Positions 28,373-36,906 of a stretch of DNA of 36,906 bases are shown here, one piece after another. Position 1 is the first letter of the stretch. Each line of letters begins with the position of its first letter. A program made the position numbers and the translations under genes. The DNA comes from Saccoglossus kowalevskii (taxonomy: Eukaryota > Hemichordata > Enteropneusta > Harrimaniidae). Location: positions 276,486-313,391 of the forward strand of contig NW_003156237.1 in assembly GCF_000003605.2 (NCBI RefSeq), in the 5' to 3' direction. Under the pieces are notes generated by a model that saw nothing but the letters and a program-made list of their open reading frames with translations, made no database searches and was not told the origin of the DNA.

Positions 28373-29834
28373 ATTAAGACAATGCTCGTGTAATGAAAGC
28401 AGACTGTATTGCACTACATACATAACTTAACATTGTTATTATACTTATAAAGTTAACTTATCGGTAAAAAAAAAGTGAAAAAAGTTCAACTAACTTCTTT
28501 GATTGGCACCCAACATTAAGTAAATTGTTTTCTAAGATTCTAAGTTTCAGTTTTGACAATTGTGTTCCAGTAAAACTGGAAAATGGTTGAAAAATTGGGT
28601 GCCTGTAAAACATCATTTATGCCATATTGACAATTACAAGGAATCAATGGTGATAGTTCAACATTCCGGTATCAGAACAACACAAAGTATGTAAATAATA
28701 TACAATATAAACTACATCAGTCTATCTGTTAAATTCTGTATTGTGGCTTCTCCAAAGATTGAAAGTTTGTTTTTTGTGGACTATGGTTAAGCACATTTAA
28801 TATAACACCTACAACTACAAAAACGAACTATTTTGACAGGCAGGTATTTCAATAGAGCACGAATTGTTAACAAAAGAAGTCCATATTCACCCTATACAGA
28901 ATGTTTTACTAAATTACTATCTCTTTGCATACGAACTTTCATCGAAGCGATATACAACCAGCAATTTAGATTTTCTTAGTTTCTTTAGTTTTTTCTAGTT
29001 TTTTTAATGTAGCTTCCAATAGAGTTGACAAAATAAGACAACTGCTTTTCTTCCACCTTCTGTTCAGCCCAAAGTCCTTTGTAATGTGTTGACTTGTTTC
29101 ATAAGCATCTTTCTTTGCCTTGTGCATCTTCTATCAATCTTCTTAGGCTTAATTCTCAGCTGTTGAATAAAAAAGGGATGTTAAGGTAAACAGTATTTGA
29201 AATAATCCTCTGCTTTTGGTTCCTGCTAATAAAACAATGTCATTAATGTGAATTAATATTGAGACATGAATCAAGTGCATTAAGATTAATAGTCACTCTG
29301 AACACCCAGTTAGTCACTCAGTTAAACAGTAATACATGAGGGAAAATAATGAGTATGGGTACTGTGTCATTTAATTGCACTTAACAAAATACTCCAACAA
29401 GCATTCCAGCATAAATATTATGTAAATATCATACATATAAAACTCTGATATCAAAATGGCTACCTGAACAACCAGTCTAACAAAGCTAAATATCTATCTT
29501 TTTCACACAATAACTTTGCTCAATAACAGCTGACATAGTAGAGTAGTGAATTAATATCTTCCAGTCATATACCAGTGGTGTGTAAATTCAAGATCTGTAT
29601 ATTTTCACACTTTTATAAACACATTTTTTTTTAGTAACACATTTTGAGTATTATTTTAAAACACAATTATTTTATAATGAGTTATAGTAAGAAGTTCATG
29701 TATTAGCATAAGTGTCATTGAATACATATAGACAAGAAGATTATTTTCGGACCTAGAGAGAGAAAGAGCAAACATTAGACATGCTAGAGTGGGTGCAGTG
29801 ATGTACAACATGAGATTAGCACTCGGAATGAACC
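28373..29834 (-). other. Probable 3' UTR / downstream flank of the IQ gene
   Basis: AT-rich DNA after the stop at 29835-29837. No ninth IQ module is seen. A patch at about 28970-29160 reads partly like coding sequence on the minus strand (GLWAEQKVEEKQLSYF) after an acceptor-like ATTCAACAG, but an in-frame TGA interrupts it. Confidence 0.4.
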
Positions 29835-29995
29835 TTATTTAGGTGGCTCTTCTTTAGCTTTTTTAGCTCCAAACCCTTTCCTAGCTCGCATTCCTTTAAA
29901 CTGGGCTTGGATTTTCAGTGCTGCTTTCTCAGTTTCTGGATCATCCAAGTCAATGTCAATTTCTTCTTCTTCTGTTGGTGCTGGTTTTGGTGGTT
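29835..29995 (-). CDS. IQ module exon a (terminal, with stop)
   Basis: The acceptor is TTCAATTGTAG. It encodes EPPKPAPTEEEEIDIDLDDP, ETEKAALKIQAQFKGMRARK, GFGAKKAKEEPPK and TAA (29835-29837). The stop aligns with the CAA codon just before the donor of exon b, and a donor-like TAAG|GTTCAT follows it. Confidence 0.85.
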
Positions 29996-32900
29996 CTACA
30001 ATTGAATGCATTTGATGTGTGAGCAAAAAAGCTGTATGCTGTATGCTGCTGCTGCATTATAAGACAGGTATAGATATATCATGCTGGAACAGAAGGAGTA
30101 AACACACAGCAGCAAGTTTGTAAATATATTACTATTTTCTTGATTTTGTACCAGACGTTGACATATATTAGTTATGTTAGAAATATAGCTCAAACATTAA
30201 ACTACTAATGGTAAAATCAGTGAAATCAATAAAAATATGTTTCTTGAATCACACCAATTTATCAAATATGAGTGGGATACTTTCAATGTAGAAAATAAGA
30301 AAGAGTGAATTAATACCTAGGTTAGAGAAAATAGAAGATTGAGAGATGGTAGGATGGAATAGGGCAGAACAGGATAGAGTAGGATAGGATAGGTGATGGA
30401 ATCGTAACGTAGATATCCCTAAGAGTATTTGAATTATGATAGAAGTAGTCACAATGGCCACTGATTGGATGAATGAATTCAACCTTGTTTTGGAGGTTCT
30501 TCTGTGGCTTTCTTAGCTGCAGCACCTTTCCTAGCTTTGAAACCTTTGAACTGAGCTTGAATTTTCAGAGCTGCCTTTTCCGTCTCAGGATCATCCAAAT
30601 CAATGTCTATTTCCTCTTCCTCTGCGGGTTTGGGTGGCGCTAAAATCAAATTAATTGATTGGGTGAATGTCATAAAATGTAACATTTAAGTGCATCAACT
30701 CAATTCAGGCTTGATCAAAACGTGCTAAAAAGAAGTGCAGAGAATGTGAAGTGCTAGAATAGAAAGATGTATTATGTTAATAAAACATGAAATTTCATAA
30801 TAATAATTTCATATTGTCCTGCGATGGGGCTGTACTTTCAGTTGAAAAGCAGTATATACATAATCCACCAGATGGAGTTCCCAATGAGCCAACAAGTCAT
30901 GAATTGGGCCCCTTTTGAGCAAACACTAAAGACAAGCAGCCTGTCGGCTGAGATAGCTCCGCTGTTAGCATGCACATTTCAATTAAAGAACTGAAGACAT
31001 CATCAGAAAATGAACAATATGTATAGTATCAAAGCTATCGGACTTGCAGTTTTTAACAAGAAGTCGAAAATATCACTTTTTACCAAAAATGACAAAAATA
31101 TTCACCAAAATTAGAGAATTGAAGATATCAACATGAAATGAACAAACCTAAGCAGTCTACCCAAGGTACAGGTACACCAAGTATCAAAGCATTCAGGCTT
31201 GTAGTTTTCAAGAAGAAGTCGAAAAAGTAAAACATTGACACGGACGACGGACAACGGACGACGACGACGGACAATCACTCATATGATAAGCTCCGCTCGA
31301 CAAAGTCGACAGCGGAGCTAAAAAAGGGGTCTACAGTTTTCGCAAAATACTTTAAAGGGGTGTCTGTTTAAATAATGGTATTGCTTGAAGGAATGGTGAC
31401 ACAACCATATCATTTTCCCAGGATATTGCCCCCTCCACAAATGAAAATGCTACGATACTAAATATTGACACTTTCCTCACCAAAATGTGTGGGGATCTTT
31501 TGTTTTTACTAGGGTATAGCTATTTATTATTCACAGTACGGTGTATGACATTTAATTTCCGAAAGACAGTGAAACATTCAAATAGATGTAGCAGTACGTA
31601 CTAACTATATACTCGTATAGTGCTTGGGTGCTTTTGAAATCAGAAAAAAACTGCACATGCTGAAGAAGAGATGTGAAGTGATTTACAGAGCGACTGAGCT
31701 TAAATTGCATCTTAAGTAATCAACAAACATGCATATCTGAAACAAGTGTATAGCAAGCTTTTTTAAACCAATTGTCGAAGCTCTAAATTGTCATAATGAA
31801 TTTACACCTTTTTCAACAATGGGTTTAAATTATATGACCAGAATCTAAAAATATGATGACATGAATCAAAATATACCAGTGAAATGTGAGGACATATGTA
31901 AAGAGTCAGCTTTCGTATAGTAAATACAACCAAGACATCCACAAAACAAGACTATCAAGCCTATTTGTATTAGAATAAGTGCAACTTATTCTTCATTTTA
32001 GAGAAATCCTAGATTATTGTTTTTAGCTGACAATCTTCATTAATTCCAAAGCATAAATATATGTTTCAAGGATGTATATATTTGTCACAGACCACTATAA
32101 ACATAAATAACTCAACCTTCTTGAGGTTTTTCCTCCTTAACTGTATCAGCATTTTTAGTTACAAAACCTTTCCTAGCTCTCATTCCTTTAAACTGGGCTT
32201 GAATTTTAAGTGCTGCCTTTTCTGTCTCTGGATCATCAAGATCAATGTCAATTTCTTCTGCTTCTGTTTGCTTTGATGAGTCTGCAGAATGTGTAATGGT
32301 AAATAACGACAGGATAGGTGTTTACAAGCAATCAGCACTGGTAAAAGAATCGTGTACAGCACCACCATGAACAAATAGTAATAATTCATCTCCAGCCAAG
32401 TGCAGTTTATTGCCGCATTGCTGTCACAGCTCATAGCTAAAGCAATAATACTGGTAGCTTTCATATGTTTTCGTAAGTTAATCAAAACCCATGCATAATA
32501 TTGTTATCCATGAATTTTAGGTTTACTAATCGCCAGCTAAGGAAAAGGGAATATGGGTTTCATGCATTATTGGCAAGACCAGAGTCTGGGAAAGGAGCAA
32601 GAATGAGAAGCATGTCAGAAAATTTCCAAAAGAATTTCTCAAACAAAACCAAAAGCCTGTCCATAGATGTTTTTATAGCTACAAATTCTATCCCTGATAG
32701 TGTGTATCTCATTCTTGCACTGGGAGAAAATAAATAATTCAACTATAATTAAATATTAATGACAGTCATCTGAAATAAAATAAGAGTATTAGATAGAATG
32801 AACACTCGATCTGTTAGTTTAACTCCGCATCAGCATATAATAAAATTATGGACCTGGTTCTGGCTTGGGTTCTTCTTTTTGTTTTTCATCTTTCTTGGCT

Positions 32901-35900
32901 GCAAGATTTTTCCTTGCTTTCAAACCCTTGAAACTAGCTTGTATCTTAAGAGCTGCCTTTTCAGTTTCCGGGTCATCCAAATCTATATCTATCTCTTCCT
33001 CCTCAGGAGAAGATTTTGGTGGTTCAGGTTTAGGGGTTTCAGGCTTTTCAGGTGCTATACAATGGGACGGAAAGTTTAAACGAAAAATGTCATACAAGTT
33101 TTTTTTTATTTTGTTTATCAAATACTAGCAGTGAATGCCATAGAAATACGTTATCACATAGTTTGCCCAAGTGATTTAAGTATGCAACAGTTGTATATTC
33201 TATTGAAGATTTAACAGATACAAGTTGTTCTCCAAGCTTACTGTAAGACAATTAAAAAGTCATATTTTTACTTATTCTAGTCACTCTTCTGGTTATTATA
33301 ATACTTGTTTTTGGTAATCATTAACTGTGTTTACATGATATTATGTTCAGCAGGGTTATATTAATATTACAAGTCATAGTCATATTAAGGTCAATATAAT
33401 ATAATTCAATAATCCTGAAATGAAGAATTATAGAACAGAAAATACAAGGAGAAGATGTTACACATCAGCCAGTCTGCAACAGTTTTCAATCTTTCCGCCC
33501 AACTGCAGTCAATATCTGCTGAACAGAAACCTGGTGCAATGGTTATCTTTGTTGTTGTTGAATAGTTAAAATCGTGCTACTTCAAAACCAGTGTTAGTGT
33601 CACACAATAACGTTTTCATATGTTGGTTATAACCGCAACATAACAATGCACCTTTAGCCTTGACTTCTCTTCTTGTTTTCATGCCTTTAAAGCTGGCTTG
33701 GATCTTTACTGCAGCTTTCTCTACATCAGGATCATCAAGATCAATGTCAATTTCCTCATCTTGTGTAGTTTCAACTACTGTATAACAAGAGAGATTTACA
33801 TCATGACATTAATACATCATGCCCGGAAAGATCTTGTGGAATCCAATCAATACATTTACTCTCAAGGATGAATGTCTGTTAGTTGGCAGTTGCTTTGATG
33901 CCAATTCCATATTATTTCTGCCTTTTATTTGGTATACTTGTATTTGGCTGAACAGTATATGTACACAGATCCAACATTATTATTTTGAATGATTGAGCTT
34001 AATTGATGAGCCCTTAAGCAGTATTGAATAACATGTAGTGACGGTAGAAGCATTAATATTACCAGCAAAGCTAGTAAATTAGTAACAGCTTATGATGATG
34101 ATGTAAACCCTCTGATGCCATAGCGTTCAATTGACACATGAAATTAGTGTCAGATTCTTCAGCTGACAGTTCACAGCGACCACTCTGCGCTGAAGTGATG
34201 ATGGTTAATAGCTGCTACTTCAGATGAAACTGGTATCGTCATGATTTTGTTAGTTCCCGACTTTCAAGAATGTTAGCAGAGATGATGAACTTTTAGACTG
34301 CGGATTATAGATAAAGGCGGAAAGAAGCTGTTAATTTTGCTGTTTCTATAATGATGATGATGATGATGGTTGACACCTGCATTGTAGGCATTCGAATTAG
34401 CTTAAGCTAGTGAGTACGAAACAATGATTATTAGATACAGCTTTTAGTTTAATTTTGATAACTAGAAAATAAATCTATTTTAACCTGTAACAGTTTTACT
34501 TTTTTCCTCTTTAATGTGTCTACGTGCTTTCAACCCTTTGAAACCTGCTTGGATCTTAACAGCTGCTGCTTCTACTTCCGGGTCATCCAGATCAATATCA
34601 ATCACTTCTTCTTCTGAAGCTTCAACTGTAATATATACGTTGTAAAATTTGGAAGCTGACATTGAGTCTCTGTTAATCAGTTTTAGATTTGCTGTTGAAG
34701 TTAGAGTTCTGCGGCTTGATCACACACATGCTGATGGATTGATTATGGAGATATCCTGTTACTGTAATTCACAATAGTGCTTTATCCAAGTATTATTTTC
34801 TTCCCATAAATACACATTACTGTTAGATCAGAAAGATGTCTCCAGATTCCTAATACATATAGTTCCACGGCAGGTTGTTAGTAGATTGGTATTTTAGTAT
34901 CTTGTAGTCAGTTCACTCAACTCAACTCAATAACAAGGCAATGCAGTAGTTCATTAGAATACACTCATCACATGATCTAGTGCTTTGTTTATTTCTTTCC
35001 AGAATAAACATGATGGATGTCATTTTCAAGAAGTTAATATTGGGCTACTGTTACTGTACAACTGCAGTAGTGTTAGTTTTGTACATTAGTTATGCTGATC
35101 CTCATGGATTGTTTCTGCTCTAAAAATGCATGGCATCAGGAAATAAAATCTCAATTAGACATGCCATGTCGATAAACAATTCCAGTACGCTGTTATATTC
35201 AAGGTTTCTCATTTTATTTTCTGGGGATACCTTCTCAACAGCAAAGTTGTGACAGTATGTTATCTGCAAGTTCTGACCAGAATATATATGTCATACTTTT
35301 GACATTGTGTCATATATGTAAGTAGTTAGCATGTGTGAACATTCTAGGACTGATAAGGTAAGTGAGGGCGCCCATTACAGCTGACATAAATACAGAGTTA
35401 TGAGCTACATTTTCATAAAACTGGATAATTCGGGCCCCTGGGTGTTAAACCCGCAAGGATGACATTAATACAATACATTAACCAATGCACTTATAGATGG
35501 TTATGTTTACTGATAATGTGACTGGCTCTATACTAGGTATTCAAAATCTATTATTCAGAACCAGGTAATTATGGTAAGATGTATTAATAGGTGTAGGTAT
35601 AGGTTTTTTTAGATTTGAATGAGATTAATGTATATCAAAAGATCCATATATAATACGAATCATATTGATCTGAGTAAGCTGTGTGGTGTACTAGTCAGTT
35701 GTTGTTATTTGATTATTTTGTGAACTGTTTTGTGTTCTTAGATTTTTCTATGCGAGATCTATGATTGGGTATGTTATTTCTACTTCACACTTGCACCCAA
35801 TTTAGACCACATAACTATTGTTATTTTAGTAATTATTCAACATGATTAGCTGTTTATGACTGGAGACTGGAAGCTATTTTAACCTTTAACAACTTTACTT

Positions 35901-36574
35901 TTTTCTTCTTTAATTTGTTTACGTGCTTTCAATCCTTTAAACCCTGCTTGGATCTTGACAGCAGCTGCTTCTACTTCCGGGTCATCCAGGTCAATATCAA
36001 TTTCCTCTTCAACTTCAACTTTTTTTGTGACGACAACTGTTACAGCACCATCAAAAATATAGAACAACAATTCAAGCTCGTGGCCACACTCCAACTTTAA
36101 AACGACCGAGCAACACTATGAAAACTAGTATGTAGTAAAGTGTGCTCTTGTGTCAGAATTGTTCAACAAAATCAGTTCATAATTCAAATCGTTCATAAAA
36201 TAAAGAAAAAGTTTGTATATACATTTCTCTTGCTAATTATTATACTGTGGATTGCAACTTTAAGTTCAACAACAACTGAATATAAAAAATAACTATTTTA
36301 CACAAAAGCAATCCCCCCACATGTAAACATATATAATTCTACTTTCTATGTTGTTTGCTTTCTTTCAACATACCTCACATAACACCTGCAAAGAAAATGG
36401 AGAGATTAAAATGCTAATGTTCACCTTCCGTCTCTTTTTGCTGTCTGTGTTTCTTGGCTTGGAATCCTCTGTAACTGGCTTGAATTTTAATGGCAGCTTT
36501 CTTTGTCTCTGGGTCATCTAAATCAATGTCAATTTCTTCTAAACCAAATTTGATTTTAGTTCTTGGATCAACAG
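29835..36574 (-). CDS. Multi-module PEP-19/neurogranin-like IQ calmodulin-binding protein (3' part)
   Basis: Eight exons in transcript order: 36574-36425, 36036-35884, 34625-34485, 33777-33652, 33054-32854, 32281-32117, 30639-30484, 29995-29835. Each encodes one module: a variable acidic or proline-rich lead, the block EEIDIDLDDPE, then AA-x-KIQA-x-(F/Y)(K/R)G and a basic tail. This is the acidic-plus-IQ layout of vertebrate PCP4/PEP-19 and neurogranin, small proteins that bind apo- and Ca-calmodulin, but repeated at least eight times in one chain. All internal exons are phase 1-1 with lengths divisible by three, so any can be skipped. The visible part is 1253 coding nt (about 417 residues plus stop). 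The start lies off the right edge. The last module ends in TAA. An intracellular calmodulin buffer or scaffold is inferred. Drosophila igloo, with several IQ motifs, is the nearest known parallel I can name. Confidence 0.85.
30346..30392. repeat. Degenerate (AGGAT)n repeat
   Basis: Units such as AGGATGGAAT, AGGATAGAGT and AGGATAGGATAGG, in the intron between IQ exons a and b. Confidence 0.6.
30484..30639 (-). CDS. IQ module exon b
   Basis: The acceptor is TTTGATTTTAG and the donor CAAG|GTTGAA, 52 codons. It encodes APPKPAEEEEIDIDLDDPET, EKAALKIQAQFKGFKARKG and AAAKKATEEPPKQ. It is the nearest relative of the terminal exon. Confidence 0.85.
30954..31320. mobile_element. Non-autonomous repeat with TAGCTCCGCTGT ends
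   Basis: The left end TAGCTCCGCTGT (30954-30965) is the inverse of the right end ACAGCGGAGCTA (31309-31320), giving a 367-bp unit. The 3' end forms a stem (AGCTCCGCTCGAC with GTCGACAGCGGAGCT, 31289-31319). Inside are two diverged tandem units (about 30981-31070 and 31109-31226, each ending AAGTCGAAAA) and a GACGGAC-rich stretch (31241-31272). It is more GC-rich than its surroundings. No coding frame is seen. Confidence 0.7.
32117..32281 (-). CDS. IQ module exon c
   Basis: The acceptor is CATTCTGCAG and the donor GAAG|GTTGAG, 55 codons. It encodes DSSKQTEAEEIDIDLDDPET, EKAALKIQAQFKGMRARKGF and a Lys/Glu tail ending KPQE. It lacks an ATG, so a plain ORF scan misses it. Confidence 0.83.
32854..33054 (-). 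CDS. IQ module exon d
   Basis: The longest module (67 codons). The acceptor is CATTGTATAG and the donor CCAG|GTCCAT. Proline-rich lead APEKPETPKPEPPKSSP, then EEEEIDIDLDDPETEKAALK, IQASFKGLKARKNLAAKK and a Lys/Glu/Pro tail. Confidence 0.85.
33652..33777 (-). CDS. IQ module exon e
   Basis: Too short for a simple ORF search but clear by homology: acceptor TTGTTATACAG, donor AAAG|GTGCAT, 42 codons. It encodes VVETTQDEEIDIDLDDPDVE and KAAVKIQASFKGMKTRREVK. The donor is the weakest of the set. Confidence 0.8.
34350..34369. repeat. (ATG)n microsatellite
   Basis: About six ATG/GAT units in the intron between IQ exons e and f. Confidence 0.7.
34485..34625 (-). CDS. IQ module exon f
   Basis: The acceptor is ATATATTACAG and the donor ACAG|GTTAAA, 47 codons. 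It encodes VEASEEEVIDIDLDDPEVEA, AAVKIQAGFKGLKARRHIKE and EKSKTVT. It is the closest relative of exon g. Confidence 0.85.
35884..36036 (-). CDS. IQ module exon g
   Basis: The acceptor is GCTGTAACAG and the donor AAAG|GTTAAA, 51 codons. The lead is VVVTKKVEVEE, then IDIDLDDPEVEAAAVKIQAG and FKGLKARKQIKEEKSK. It is almost a copy of exon f, including its donor region. Confidence 0.85.
36425..36574 (-). CDS. IQ module exon h (most 5' visible)
   Basis: The acceptor is TTTTCTTGTAG and the donor GAAG|GTGAAC, phase 1-1, 50 codons. The lead is AVDPRTKIKFGL, then EEIDIDLDDPETKKAAIKIQ and ASYRGFQAKKHRQQK. Tyr-Arg replaces the Phe-Lys of other modules, and a Ser sits at the position of the neurogranin PKC serine. 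Confidence 0.82.
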
Positions 36575-36682
36575 CTACAAGAAAAGTTATGTGATATTTG
36601 CCTTCAAGACTATGTAAACATTGCATTTTTTTCACTCTACAATATATATATGTAGCTGAGATTTGAAAGTGAAATTAAAAAA

Positions 36683-36906
36683 ACTACAAAACTCCATACC
36701 ACAGCATGGTATATACTACAAAACTCCATACCACAGCATCATATATACTACAAAACTCCATACCACTACATGGTATAAACTACAAAACTTTATACCACTA
36801 CATGGTATAAACTACAAAACTTTATACCACTACATGGTATATACAACAAAACTCCATACCACTACATGGTATATACTACAAAACTCCATACCACTACATG
36901 GTATAT
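36683..36906. repeat. 32-bp tandem satellite, seven copies
   Basis: Seven consecutive units of exactly 32 bp (ACTACAAAACTCCATACCAC... and variants) fill the window end and evidently continue. Each unit has the dyad ATACCA...TGGTAT. It lies upstream of exon h, within an intron or flank of the IQ gene. Confidence 0.95.

Noticed and set aside
28970-29160. Minus-strand sequence resembling a terminal coding exon (GLWAEQKVEEKQLSYF...TRKN) after an acceptor-like site
   Set aside because: An in-frame TGA lies about 20 codons after the acceptor, and no frame is open throughout. A-rich minus-strand DNA easily gives Lys/Glu-rich frames. I left it as probable 3' flank.

Overview
The window is nuclear DNA of an animal: AT-rich (by eye), with many small phase-matched exons separated by GT-AG introns of about 0.2-4.3 kb. 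An intron-rich family 9 cellulase gene, a Sushi/CCP domain, a calmodulin-binding IQ gene of the PEP-19/neurogranin type and L1/Tx1-like LINE debris point to a marine invertebrate. An invertebrate deuterostome such as a hemichordate or lancelet is my guess; the species cannot be fixed from the sequence.

Layout. (1) 1-3218, plus strand: the last four coding exons of a glycoside hydrolase family 9 (GH9) gene, whose 5' part lies off the left edge. (2) 3219-5411: convergent intergenic DNA with a CpG-rich, NRF1-motif patch. (3) 5412-21654, minus strand: a second GH9 gene that I could assemble completely, with 13 coding exons, 2121 nt and 706 residues. Its order is signal peptide, two duplicated linker exons that each carry a dibasic-bounded short peptide, a Sushi/CCP domain, then a GH9 catalytic domain. 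The four 3' exons of the two genes share intron positions and phases, so they are tail-to-tail paralogues. Introns of the minus gene hold a dead L1/Tx1-like LINE (about 11.2-15.0 kb), a 264-bp foldback element and two reverse-transcriptase scraps. (4) About 21.7-28.4 kb: no confident gene, a (TATTC)n microsatellite, and two short leucine-rich-repeat-like coding remnants. (5) 29835-36574, minus strand: the 3' end of a gene whose eight visible exons each encode one acidic-plus-IQ calmodulin-binding module of the PEP-19 (PCP4)/neurogranin type. The seven internal exons are phase 1-1, so the array can be spliced in any combination. The gene runs off the right edge. (6) 36683-36906: seven exact-length copies of a 32-bp satellite, continuing past the window.

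The two most unusual items are the poly-IQ gene, a string of modules each resembling a whole small vertebrate protein, and the secreted Sushi-GH9 enzyme with a duplicated propeptide-like exon. Exon borders were read by eye from splice sites, frame and homology. No alignment or transcript data were available.
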